Origin: Prevotella sp. | GTDB taxonomy: Bacteria > Bacteroidota > Bacteroidia > Bacteroidales > Bacteroidaceae | Direction: 5' to 3' | Length of the DNA stretch: 30,144 nucleotides | NCBI GenBank assembly: GCA_017428805.1 | Contig: JAFRQC010000103.1 | Span: 1-30,144, forward strand | Shown here: positions 1 to 7,249 of the stretch, one piece after another | Layout of the letters: each line of letters begins with the position of its first letter | How positions within the stretch are numbered: the stretch's first letter is position 1 | Position numbers and translations under genes: made by a program | The notes under the pieces: generated by a model | Database searches by the model: none | What the model was told of the DNA's origin: nothing | What the model saw: the letters and a program-made list of their open reading frames with translations, nothing else

Positions 1-903
1 ATGATGGAAAAGATCTTCAAAGACGAAGAGCAGCCACTCTTCGGCAGGGATGACTGCACCATTAAGCTGAAGCCTTTCAATACGGATACGATAAAGGAAA
101 TACTTGGCGACTACAAGCCTCATTACACGTCAGAAGACCTTCTTGCACTTTGGACGATTACCGGTGGTGTGGCCCGTTACATAGAACTGCTTATGAACAA
201 CGGATGTACTAACGTCAAGAAGATGATACACTATGTTTGTTCAAGCGGTGACAGCTACTTTGTGGACGAAGGCAAGAAAATACTCATCCAGGAGTTCGGC
301 AAGCAGTATGGCACGTACTTCAGCATACTCGACCAGATAGCGCACGGCGATGTGACGCAAAGTGAGATAGAAGGGGCTTTAGGAATGAAAAGCCTTGGCG
401 GACAGATGAAGTTACTGGAAGAGAAGTACGGTATCATCAAGAAGAAACGTCCGATTAGTGCCAAAGAAGGCAGCCAGACGGTGCGTTATGAGATACAAGA
501 CAACTTTTTCCGTTTCTGGTTCCGCTACATTCACAGATACTCTGCGCTCATTGAGTTGCAGAATATGCCAGCACTGGAGCGTATCATGACCAACGATTAC
601 ACCACATTCTCAGGCATAGCCCTGGAACGCTGGTTCCGTCAGAAGATGATGGAGAGTTGCCGATACAAGCAGATTGGCGGTTGGTGGCAACCGAATGGTG
701 TAAACCCAATGGGCAACAGCGATGACTTCGAGATTGACATTGTGGCCGAAACATTCGAAGGCAATGTTGAAGCGTATGAGGTGAAGCGTAATCCCCAGAA
801 GTATTCTCCTGCCCGACTTGAAGAGAAAGTCGCAGAAATGAAGCGACGCATATTCCGTGGCAAGGAAGTCACAAAAGGTGGCTTATCCATGGAGGATATG
901 TAA
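1..903 (+). CDS. ATPase of the DUF234 family, C-terminal part (5' end outside window)
   Basis: The 300 residues match the second half of bacterial/archaeal STAND-like ATPases with a C-terminal DUF234 domain. Residues 30-60 look like the end of the AAA lid (WTITGGVARYIELL). Residues 95-180 form a winged-helix part followed by the family's typical stretch YEIQDNFFRFWFRYI. Residues 235-265 carry a PD-(D/E)XK-like pair: FEIDIV, then YEVKRNP. No Walker A or B motif is in the window, so the ATP-binding half must lie upstream of base 1, and the ATG at base 1 is probably internal. The role of this family is not well known; the nuclease-like tail suggests defence or mobile-element functions, which is inference. 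The stop is TAA at 901. Confidence 0.8.
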   Translation: MMEKIFKDEEQPLFGRDDCTIKLKPFNTDTIKEILGDYKPHYTSEDLLALWTITGGVARYIELLMNNGCTNVKKMIHYVCSSGDSYFVDEGKKILIQEFGKQYGTYFSILDQIAHGDVTQSEIEGALGMKSLGGQMKLLEEKYGIIKKKRPISAKEGSQTVRYEIQDNFFRFWFRYIHRYSALIELQNMPALERIMTNDYTTFSGIALERWFRQKMMESCRYKQIGGWWQPNGVNPMGNSDDFEIDIVAETFEGNVEAYEVKRNPQKYSPARLEEKVAEMKRRIFRGKEVTKGGLSMEDM

Positions 904-921
904 ATGTCTCTTGCGCTTTGT

Positions 922-948
922 ACACAATAAGAACCGTCCCCCTTGTGC
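922..948. repeat. REP-like repeat, type 2 (copy 1)
   Basis: The core AATAAGAACCGTCCC is enclosed by ACAC and TTGTG, so the ends can pair. The same core recurs at 2469-2490 and 3178-3205. Short GC-rich palindromes of this kind are typically spread by RAYT (REP-associated tyrosine) transposases; none is visible in the window. Confidence 0.6.
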
Positions 949-1130
949 TTCCTCCACTTCCACCAAATCTACGGTATTACCTTTGAATAAAGGCATATTC
1001 ATAAGTGGAAGTACTTTTTTGACTTCCACTACGCTTCCACCTTTTGGGGAGACGAATGCCTTTTATATGCAAATAGGCATCAGTATGGGGTTTTGAAGGC
1101 ATTAAACCCAGAGAAAGTAGGCATGAAAGT

Positions 1131-1155
1131 CGGAGAAAGTAGGCACCTTTCTCCG
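1131..1155. repeat. Perfect 9-bp hairpin
   Basis: CGGAGAAAG and its exact complement CTTTCTCCG enclose a 7-base loop. It is not followed by a T tract on either strand, so a simple terminator role is unlikely. Confidence 0.45.
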
Positions 1156-1210
1156 AAATTCTCTCGAGAATTCAGAGGTTTGCAGGCAGTAAAGTCCTAG
1201 TTTACCCTAA

Positions 1211-1227
1211 CTAAAGTCGGACTTTAG
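1211..1227. repeat. Palindrome CTAAAGTC-G-GACTTTAG
   Basis: Perfect 8-bp arms around one central base, in the size range of a dimeric-regulator operator. Half-site-like words (GTAAAGTCC, just upstream) also occur near 1190. No gene start lies close by, so it may be a remnant. Confidence 0.4.
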
Positions 1228-1275
1228 CGCCTATAAACTCCAAGAAATCAGGACAACAAGGAAGTGGAAGCAACA

Positions 1276-1298
1276 TGGAAGTAAGAAAATTACTTCCA
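1276..1298. repeat. Perfect 9-bp hairpin built from the GGAAGT word
   Basis: TGGAAGTAA, a 5-base loop and TTACTTCCA. It belongs to the group of GTGGAAG/CTTCCAC words that fill 950-1360. Confidence 0.45.
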
Positions 1299-1406
1299 CC
1301 TTCCAAATAGCATTTATATACTATAAGTTTCCAAATAATAGTGGAAGTGGAAGTAAAAATTAAAAAAGTTTGGAGGAATATTTGCAAATCGACTTAAAAA
1401 TTTGCG

Positions 1407-1430
1407 TCACAGGGGACTGTCCCCGCGTGA
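1407..1430. repeat. REP-like palindrome, type 1 (copy 1)
   Basis: TCAC and GTGA arms enclose a GGGGAC-T-GTCCCC core. Related copies are at 2528-2554, 3002-3028, 3066-3102 and, diverged, inside the fimbrial operon at 11051-11081. Confidence 0.65.
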
Positions 1431-1528
1431 GCTGGCCCTGAACCAGCTGGGATATGCCCCCCACAAGACTAACGCCAGCCATAAGTATTGTGTAGAGATC
1501 CTATAATCGTCAAAGTTGTGTGTATACA

Positions 1529-2305
1529 TTATAGAAATGGTACCATGTATGCCGGTAGCATGATGGTTTCCTGATCCTTTACAAAGTCCTTGGTATAAAC
1601 CAAATATCGCCACAATATCCTGGACGAATAGATACGACAGAACTCATCAAGCGAAGCATGCGACTTACTACTGGACGACTTAACCTCTATAGGACAGATC
1701 TTCGCTCCGCAAGACAATAGGAAGTCCGTTTCATAGTAGTGCTTCTCGTCGCGTGGCCATGTATGGTAGAAGAGTTCATTCCCTGCAGCCACCAGCATCT
1801 GGGCAACAAGATTTTCATAGACATAGCCCAAATTGGCTGGTAGTTTGTCTGCCAGAAGTTTCTCATAAATGATATTCTCCGTAAATCTCTTGTCCCAGAA
1901 AGCCAACGTGATGAACAGGCCCGTGTCGCACACGAACATCTTGAACTGGTCTTTATTTTTTGTCAGCCCCATACCTACCTGTGGGTCGTTCACATGGTAG
2001 CACATGTTTACCGTTTTGCTATTTTCAAGAGCCTTTAATAATTCCGTCATTTTCTCTTCATCTACCTTTCCTACGGCCGCGTATGGCACATATCGTATGG
2101 CATTTCGGCTTAGCTGTCCAGGTATGGAACGGAACATGACTGAGGCACGTCCTGAGGGGTCTATCTTCTGGAAATCATCCTCATACAGTTTGAGTATGCG
2201 CCGCTTCACCTGATCCACCTTGCTGAAGTTATTGGTGTCAAGGTAGGCCTTGACGGCCTGCGGCATACCACCCACTAGCATATATAGACGCAGGTTGCGT
2301 GCCAT
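1529..2305 (-). pseudogene. DUF4143 ATPase remnant, N-terminal ATPase domain deleted
   Basis: The 258 residues are the C-terminal part of the common Bacteroidetes AAA_14/DUF4143 ATPases. RLYMLVGGMPQAV near the start is the usual link from the ATPase to DUF4143, and ETDFLL followed by PIEVKSSSS near residues 205-220 is the PD-(D/E)XK-like core. Family members are normally about 370-400 residues with a Walker A motif; here that part is missing. The same frame stays open up to about 2350 (it reads KKQHALGPAHRE before the ATG), where a stop is met. A promoter and an ATG in another frame lie just there (2345), so the simplest reading is an internal deletion that joined the original gene start to the DUF4143 half out of frame. 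The shortened protein could still be made from 2305, but function is doubtful. Confidence 0.75.
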
Positions 2306-2344
2306 TTCCCTATGGGCTGGCCCGAGGGCGTGCTGCTTCTTCCA

Positions 2345-2463
2345 TAAAAGCCTTTATTTATGGGTGCAAAGATAGTAAATAATTCCAATCCCCACAAAAT
2401 AAATTCAAGAAAATATTCCAATCCCCACAAATTTTCATATTAAGATTTACCTAATCCCCAAAT
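2345..2463 (-). promoter_or_regulatory. Promoter of the broken ATPase gene with three repeats at 33-bp spacing
   Basis: On the minus strand a -7 box TATCTTTG (2367-2374) has TTTG about 20 bases upstream (2395-2398). The 17-bp word ATTCCAATCCCCACAAA (plus strand) is present exactly at 2382-2398 and 2415-2431, and a shortened version AATCCCCAAA at 2453-2462. The AATCCCC cores start at 2387, 2420 and 2453, a strict 33-bp period of about three helical turns. The first copy overlaps the -33 box. This looks like a set of binding sites for a cooperative regulator, possibly the ATPase itself; that is inference. Confidence 0.6.
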
Positions 2464-2468
2464 AAGCG

Positions 2469-2490
2469 CACAATAAGAACCGTCACATTG
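2469..2490. repeat. REP-like repeat, type 2 (copy 2)
   Basis: CACAATAAGAACCGTC followed by ACATTG; the right arm is diverged relative to the copy at 922-948. Confidence 0.55.
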
Positions 2491-2527
2491 ACTTATACTG
2501 ATATAGGTAGACACATTTATGAACAGA

Positions 2528-2554
2528 CTCACAGGGGGACTGTCCCCGTGTGAG
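2528..2554. repeat. REP-like palindrome, type 1 (copy 2)
   Basis: CTCACA and TGTGAG arms around a GGGGAC-T-GTCCCC core, with one extra unpaired G. It lies about 40 bp downstream of a type 2 copy, so the two may form a REP pair. Confidence 0.65.
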
Positions 2555-2585
2555 CTTAGAAAAAGAAAAATATTCGCCAGAATCC

Positions 2586-2616
2586 TTGGAAGATTAAAAA
2601 ACTTGTCGTATCTTTG
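2586..2616 (+). promoter_or_regulatory. Bacteroidales promoter for the small gene at 2646
   Basis: TTGG at 2586-2589, a 19-base spacer and TATCTTTG at 2609-2616 match the Bacteroidetes TTTG-N19-TAnnTTTG consensus closely. The first ATG is 29 bases downstream. Confidence 0.7.
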
Positions 2617-2645
2617 CACACGAAAATCAATAATAGTATTATCCT

Positions 2646-2774
2646 ATGGCAAACAAGACAACGAAAAGCAATTCTGTCCCTCCAAAGAAGGAGAAGAAGG
2701 TTAATAAAACGTGGGAGGCCTTTGGAAAGTGGAAAGGAGCCTTCACTATTATTGACCCCAAATTCCTTTTGTAG
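2646..2774 (+). CDS. Small basic protein, unknown function (42 residues)
   Basis: ATG at 2646, TAG at 2772. The protein has a Lys/Thr/Ser-rich start with PPKKEKK, then NKTWEAFGKWKGAFTIID and a short hydrophobic end. It has its own good promoter 30 bases upstream. A remnant of a PIN-domain toxin follows directly, so this may be what is left of the partner protein of a toxin-antitoxin pair; I do not recognise the family with certainty. A longer frame in another register runs across the same bases but has no family resemblance before the PIN tail. Confidence 0.5.
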   Translation: MANKTTKSNSVPPKKEKKVNKTWEAFGKWKGAFTIIDPKFLL

Positions 2775-2898
2775 AAATCCTTCAGATCATGTGATAATAG
2801 CCCACGCTATCACAAATCGTATCCCCCTCATATCAAGTGACAAGAAGTTCAAGTACTACACAAAGCAAGGGCTTGACCTGATTTTTAATAAGAAATAA
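2775..2898 (+). pseudogene. PIN-domain (VapC-like) toxin, C-terminal remnant
   Basis: From NPSDHVIIAHAITNR to LISSDKKFKYYTKQGLDL the sequence matches the end of PIN/PilT ribonuclease toxins, including the conserved Asp of the NPSD motif, the IIA.AI helix and the LISSD strand. The first 80-90 residues, which hold the other catalytic acids, are missing, and no start codon belongs to this part. It directly follows the stop of the small gene, so a deletion probably fused the two. The stop is TAA at 2896-2898. Confidence 0.65.
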
Positions 2899-2902
2899 AC
2901 CT

Positions 2903-2946
2903 AGTAACAGCAGCTACAAATCGAAAACGATATAGCTGCTGTTACT
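2903..2946 (+). terminator. Hairpin after the PIN remnant
   Basis: AGTAACAGCAGCTA and its exact complement form a 14-bp stem with a 16-base loop, starting five bases after the PIN stop. There is no clear T tract after it, so termination is probable but not certain. Confidence 0.5.
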
Positions 2947-3001
2947 GTAATATATAGGTACTACTAACTGTACTTCGTCGAATGCTTACATCTCTATTAA
3001 T

Positions 3002-3028
3002 CTCACATGGGGACTGTCCCCGCGTGAG
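3002..3028. repeat. REP-like palindrome, type 1 (copy 3)
   Basis: CTCAC and GTGAG arms with a perfect GGGGAC-T-GTCCCC core. Confidence 0.65.
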
Positions 3029-3065
3029 CTCGACCGTGCACACAACTATGATTGGTAAATAGAAT

Positions 3066-3102
3066 CCAAATCACACGGGGCCAGTCTCCGCGTGATTTTG
3101 GA
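3066..3102. repeat. REP-like palindrome, type 1 (copy 4, diverged)
   Basis: CCAAATCAC and GTGATTTTGG arms around a core changed to GGGGCCAGTCTCC. The arms are longer than in the other copies. Confidence 0.5.
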
Positions 3103-3139
3103 ACTTCGGAGTAACAGGTAATCCTGCAATCATATACAC

Positions 3140-3174
3140 AGGCTCACACAGGAATTTCACTCCTGTGTGAGCCT
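3140..3174 (-). terminator. Strong hairpin downstream of the fimbrial operon
   Basis: AGGCTCACACAGGA and TCCTGTGTGAGCCT form a perfect 14-bp stem around a 7-base loop, 49 bases past the stop of the last fimbrial gene. It has the CTCACAC arm seen in the type 1 repeats. No T tract follows on the minus strand, so it may protect the mRNA end rather than end transcription. Confidence 0.5.
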
Positions 3175-3177
3175 ATG

Positions 3178-3205
3178 TACAATAAGAACCGTCCCTCTTG
3201 TGCTT
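3178..3205. repeat. REP-like repeat, type 2 (copy 3)
   Basis: ACAATAAGAACCGTCCC followed by TCTTGTGCTT, nearly the same as 922-948. Confidence 0.6.
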
Positions 3206-3222
3206 CTGTTCCTCTTGTGCTA

Positions 3223-5367
3223 TTAGTTACTAATCCAGGTAATCTTTGCTTGACCATAACCATTTTGAGCACCATTAGATTGTGTTCCATTATCGACTCC
3301 ACCTACATAGCCAGTGCCACCAGCGCCACCAACATCAGAATAATCACCAGCGCCTTGATAGGCTTTACCACCATAGTAGCCTCCTCCACCACCACCGGTA
3401 CCAACTGTTCCACGATTACCATAGTACGTCTTTGTATAACCAGCTTGTCCTTGTCCTAATGCATAGTAATTTGAGGAGGTGGTTGCAGACATATTGGGAA
3501 TGCCTCCAGAACCTCCTGAAGTTCCTGATCCTGTTGCGCCACCACCATTTCCTCCATTCTGATGGTAACCGGCACCTCCTCCACCACCAGCAACAATCAT
3601 GACACTACTCTTTTGGGCTGCAGTACCATTCAATAACGTATACAAGGTACCCGTTTCAGTTGCAATATGCGTTGCGCCACCTCCAGCAGCCCCACGATAA
3701 TCTTGATTAGAACCTCCTCCATTTCCACCACCATTGTAGCCACCAGGATTTTGGCTGAGAGATAAAGAAGCAATAGGAGATCCAGCCCCACCTACGCAGA
3801 CATATAACGTAGTACTAGAAGTTAATGTCTTATTGCCTTTTGCATATCCTCCATATCCTCCATGATAAGTGGATTGAGAATATCCACCTCTTCCACCCCA
3901 TACTTCCAACTGATACGTACCAGCCGGCAAGGTGATGCTTTGCATATCTCCAGTATAACTGAAAACCTTATTGTCTGCCGCTACCACCGTCATGGTATAA
4001 GTCGCAGTTCCGCTATAGTTACCTGTCGCCGTAGCAGTAATAGTTGTACTGCCTACTGTACCATCAATAGTCAAAGCGCCAGTGTTGTCTACGGCTGCAA
4101 TAGATGGATCGTCTGAAGAATATTCTACCGTACAGTCAGTTGGCTTAGTCAATTCATTTGTCACATCAGAATTCAGTTCCCATATATAATCGATGGATTT
4201 CGTTGCCGACGCAAAGTAAAGCTCAGAACCTGTAAGAACTATCGGATTTATAGTGAAATCTATGTCCTGCGTTCCAAAATAAAAGCCCATACCTGTGATT
4301 GTCACAGTGGCAGTGCCTGCATTGATATTGTTCGCGTAAGAGAGGCTATAATCTACGTCTTTTATCAAAGTCTTTCCACTTGACGGGTCTGTAATTGTAG
4401 GCTCTGGTGTCTTAGCCGTACCGTCGTAAGTGTAGGAGCCTATAGAGCTTATTGTTAAGGTACTTAACTCCACTTTTTCTTTTACCGTTACGTTATACAC
4501 ATACTTCGTATTCTCGGCGAAGGTGGCTACGGTATTAGGGACAGTAGAAGTGAGTGTGAGACCACCCTTTGTAGTGGTAATAGCGATGAGGGCATCAGGG
4601 TTGGCGAAGGTCTGGGAGGGGATAATCGCCTCGTAAGTGCCCGTAGAAGTATTCTTACGTGGTGTTATGGTAGTGGCGGAGCCTGAAGCAGCGACGAGAT
4701 TCCCGTTGGAAACGTCAATACCCACATCAGGTAGAACATTGTGCAGATGGACTTCTGCCGTCGACATGTCGCTGGCCGTATATCCAGCAGCTGGACTCAA
4801 GTTGACCTCGATTTTAGTGAGCTTATGGACGAACGGGATGTTCTTTGTGGCATCGCCATCGCCGCCAGAGGCGGTACCCCATAGTAGATCGCTCTTCTCG
4901 TAGTTACCTGCAGTTTCCTGATCAGCCTCCACGCTGTGCGTCAAGGTTCCGATGGCAGTAGAACCTTCGGTCAGCGTCTCGGCGAAGTTGCCGTGAACAG
5001 CAGCCATCGTCAACGTCGAGCCGTCAAGGGGATAGTATTTCGTAGTGCCCGACAGGTTGTTGCTACCATCGGAGGTCAAATCCCAAGCCTGCAGATAGGT
5101 CCATGAACTGCTGCCGGCCTCCTGCCCCCAGACATAGACTTTCTCCCCACTGGCAATCGCTGTCTCCTGCACACCACGGGTCGCAGGCGTTTGCATCACG
5201 ACATGTTCCTTGCCCTGAGAGTCAACGCTTCTTGTCTTGGCTTCCACACTGACGCTTGCCGTCAGTCGGATGGGCACAGGATCCTTCTGCTGCTGCATCT
5301 CGTCATTCGAAGCACAGCCCCCAGCCGCCAAAATGGCTATCATTGCTATAATGTCTTTTTTCTTCAT
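3223..5367 (-). CDS. Fimbrillin-family lipoprotein with Ig-like and glycine-rich ALK/LTK-like C-terminal domains
   Basis: 714 residues from the ATG at 5367 (a GTG at 5373 is possible). A lipoprotein signal ends at GGC, Cys18. PVPIRLTASV and the HKLTKIEVNL strand mark the fimbrillin N-terminal domain (about 25-300), and IIPSQTF replaces the usual IIPPQ. Residues about 310-390 are an Ig-like repeat (YTYDGTAKTPEP, NAGTATVTITG), about 395-460 resemble a bacterial Ig-like domain 2, and 465-714 are a glycine-rich domain (many GGGGG runs; FSYTGDMQSITLPAGTYQ at its start) resembling Pfam Gly_rich/ALK-LTK. Thr-Arg sites lie at Arg46 and Arg64, so processing could happen at either. It is the last gene of the fimbrial operon, 14 bp after the previous one. 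The long C-terminal extension rules out normal donor-strand polymerisation, so it is probably a tip adhesin or stalk-terminating subunit. Confidence 0.8.
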   Translation of the reverse strand: MKKKDIIAMIAILAAGGCASNDEMQQQKDPVPIRLTASVSVEAKTRSVDSQGKEHVVMQTPATRGVQETAIASGEKVYVWGQEAGSSSWTYLQAWDLTSDGSNNLSGTTKYYPLDGSTLTMAAVHGNFAETLTEGSTAIGTLTHSVEADQETAGNYEKSDLLWGTASGGDGDATKNIPFVHKLTKIEVNLSPAAGYTASDMSTAEVHLHNVLPDVGIDVSNGNLVAASGSATTITPRKNTSTGTYEAIIPSQTFANPDALIAITTTKGGLTLTSTVPNTVATFAENTKYVYNVTVKEKVELSTLTISSIGSYTYDGTAKTPEPTITDPSSGKTLIKDVDYSLSYANNINAGTATVTITGMGFYFGTQDIDFTINPIVLTGSELYFASATKSIDYIWELNSDVTNELTKPTDCTVEYSSDDPSIAAVDNTGALTIDGTVGSTTITATATGNYSGTATYTMTVVAADNKVFSYTGDMQSITLPAGTYQLEVWGGRGGYSQSTYHGGYGGYAKGNKTLTSSTTLYVCVGGAGSPIASLSLSQNPGGYNGGGNGGGSNQDYRGAAGGGATHIATETGTLYTLLNGTAAQKSSVMIVAGGGGGAGYHQNGGNGGGATGSGTSGGSGGIPNMSATTSSNYYALGQGQAGYTKTYYGNRGTVGTGGGGGGYYGGKAYQGAGDYSDVGGAGGTGYVGGVDNGTQSNGAQNGYGQAKITWISN

Positions 5368-5381
5368 AATCACTTTATATA

Positions 5382-7205
5382 TTAAGGTGTTCCTGCATCC
5401 TTAAACAGGCGCATCGACAAACCATATCCTGGAGGACTATAATGCGTGCCATGTATTTCCCCCTCTTTAAAATTTACATTAAAGATGTGTTCCGAACTTT
5501 TTTGTGTCGAAGAATAGTAAACTCCCCATTTCTTGTCATCCGCTGAAGTATACCAACCAGCATCCCGATTAATATGATTATTATAGTGCGAATCTCCACA
5601 GGCAGGAAGCAAGAAAGTAAAATCAGGACTACTCCAAAAACCACCAGCAGTCTCATCATTTAGCGTTTCAATCGTAATATTCTGATTACAACCTACATAA
5701 TTCACCAAAATATTTAGAGAAGATCCATTAATTGATGCATCTGACTCTTTATACTCATAACGGTATGCACATGTATATACACCATTCTTCCCTGTCGTTT
5801 CTTTGAAGCGTAGAGCATAACCAATATAAGTATGAGCCGCATCATTGGGGCAATAATAATCGTTGTTAAATCTTCTATAAACATCATAACTATAGGTTCC
5901 ATTATTATTGGTCACTCCCCATCCAACAGTCTCAACCCTATTTGTATGTAAGCCGTTTTTATAAACTATACGGTCACCTTCTGTTCCATCAACGTCAATC
6001 AATGCACCAGCTGAACTTGTAACATAATACGGAGGTAAAATGGACATCCATTCGTAAATTGAGGGTAAATGATATTTTACTCCTTGAATAGTTATTCCAT
6101 TTATCATCGCTTGCACATCAGACTTAGGCCCTGCGCCCGCATTGTTGACTGTATTATTCCAGCTGAAATATGCACTATGTCTCGGATCATCATCGTCTGC
6201 CATCGTAGTGGCGGTTTGCATATTATGCGTTCCGATCACATACTCTATCGGCAGTTTGGGTCTTCCGATCTGGACGGCCTTATTGTTGGTGACATCGGCA
6301 TTGACTTGGGAGCCGCCGGCATCGTAGCCCCAGGAGGCGATACTGCTGGTGACATTGACCTTAAACTCGGTGATGGTGATGTCGTACACGTATCGCTTGT
6401 TCGATCCGAAGGAGGCAACATCGGCGGCGACGGTGGCCAGCTTGTCACCAATCTTGATGTTCAGGAAGTTGGTGGGGGCGTCCTGCGGGGGGATGATGGC
6501 CTCATAGAGGGCGTAGGGCGTTGCATCGGAGAGATGGTCCTCCGTCTTCCGGGCTTTGATGAGGGTGGCGGAGCCGGAGGCAGAGCCCAACGTGCCGTCG
6601 CTGGGGGTGATGGCGATGGTAGGCAGTATGCCGCGCAGCATCACCTCGGCAGAGGAGATGTCTGCATAGCCTTCGCCGGGATGAAGCTTCACCTCGATCT
6701 TCGACAGCTTGTGGGTAAAGTCAAAGCTCTTGTTTGCAGCATCCGTACTGCAACCTGTCTCGGAGGCCCAGAGCAGGTCACTCTTCTCGTAAGCGTTTGT
6801 AGCACTCTGGTCTGCCTCCACGCTGTGCGAGATCGTGGCGGTCAAGTCGCTGGTGCCCTCGGTGTAGGTGAAGTTGCCGTGCAGGGCCACCATCGTGAGT
6901 GTCTCGCCGCTGAGGGGGTAGTATTTCGGGGTGTATCCCGACTTCCATCCGTCGCTGCCGTCAGCCGTCAGCGTCCAGGCCTTCAGGTAGTCATAATCGC
7001 CCGTGCCTTCCTTTCCCCAAACATAGACCTTCTCATCTTCGATGAGTAACTCCTCCTGCACGCCGCGCGTTGTTGCCGACGTGCCCACGCTGGCCGTCAG
7101 CGTGATGGGCACACGCCCCTCCCGGGTCTGCATCCCGTCGTCCGAGCTGCACCCTCCCACCATCACCGTGGCGGTCATAATTGCCAATATGTCTTTCTTC
7201 ATCAT
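5382..7205 (-). CDS. Fimbrillin-family lipoprotein, probable tip adhesin
   Basis: 607 residues, starting with two adjacent ATGs. The lipobox ends at GGC, Cys19, and a Thr-Arg site is at Arg47. The fimbrillin domain (about 30-285) shows VPITLTASV, KSDLLWAS, HKLSKIEVKL and IIPPQ. After the strand that ends in ASWG a second domain of about 320 residues begins (PIEYVIGTHNM), with EWMSILPP, a NDYYCPN and ALRFKE stretch and a C-terminal SMRLFKD. The end resembles FISUMP-like domains, at low confidence. Its closest relative in the operon by eye is the gene at 11086-12969. The C-terminal half is much richer in AT: 18 of 60 bases are G/C at 5461-5520, against 41 of 60 at 6541-6600 in the N-terminal half. 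Confidence 0.85.
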   Translation of the reverse strand: MMKKDILAIMTATVMVGGCSSDDGMQTREGRVPITLTASVGTSATTRGVQEELLIEDEKVYVWGKEGTGDYDYLKAWTLTADGSDGWKSGYTPKYYPLSGETLTMVALHGNFTYTEGTSDLTATISHSVEADQSATNAYEKSDLLWASETGCSTDAANKSFDFTHKLSKIEVKLHPGEGYADISSAEVMLRGILPTIAITPSDGTLGSASGSATLIKARKTEDHLSDATPYALYEAIIPPQDAPTNFLNIKIGDKLATVAADVASFGSNKRYVYDITITEFKVNVTSSIASWGYDAGGSQVNADVTNNKAVQIGRPKLPIEYVIGTHNMQTATTMADDDDPRHSAYFSWNNTVNNAGAGPKSDVQAMINGITIQGVKYHLPSIYEWMSILPPYYVTSSAGALIDVDGTEGDRIVYKNGLHTNRVETVGWGVTNNNGTYSYDVYRRFNNDYYCPNDAAHTYIGYALRFKETTGKNGVYTCAYRYEYKESDASINGSSLNILVNYVGCNQNITIETLNDETAGGFWSSPDFTFLLPACGDSHYNNHINRDAGWYTSADDKKWGVYYSSTQKSSEHIFNVNFKEGEIHGTHYSPPGYGLSMRLFKDAGTP

Positions 7206-7249
7206 ATCTATCTTCTTATAATTCGTTCGCCGCCACGCGTCGAGGTTAT

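Larger units (their letters stand above)
904..1528. other. Non-coding, palindrome-rich stretch
   Basis: I see no convincing gene in these 625 bases. The stretch holds one copy of each REP-like repeat (922-948 and 1407-1430), three perfect palindromes (1131-1155, 1211-1227, 1276-1298), and many short GTGGAAG/CTTCCAC words in both orientations, for example near 954, 1008, 1022, 1262, 1292 and 1340. It is visibly AT-rich compared with the housekeeping genes at the right end. Confidence 0.6.
2899..3222. other. Non-coding stretch with hairpins and REP-like repeats
   Basis: These 324 bases hold the terminator-like hairpin at 2903-2946, type 1 repeats at 3002-3028 and 3066-3102, the strong hairpin at 3140-3174 and a type 2 repeat at 3178-3205. 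No gene is seen. Confidence 0.6.

Noticed and set aside
1..903. A complete gene starting at base 1
   Set aside because: The protein lacks the Walker motifs that its family has upstream of this part, so the ATG at the window edge is most likely internal.
922..3205. A CRISPR array made of the repeated GC-rich words
   Set aside because: Spacing is irregular (tens to hundreds of bases), the words are self-complementary, and there are no cas genes or leader.
6069..7049. Plus-strand open frame of 326 codons, opposite the 5382-7205 gene
   Set aside because: It lies fully inside a fimbrillin gene with signal peptide, lipobox and family motifs, and appears only because that half is GC-rich. Its own protein has no recognisable domain.
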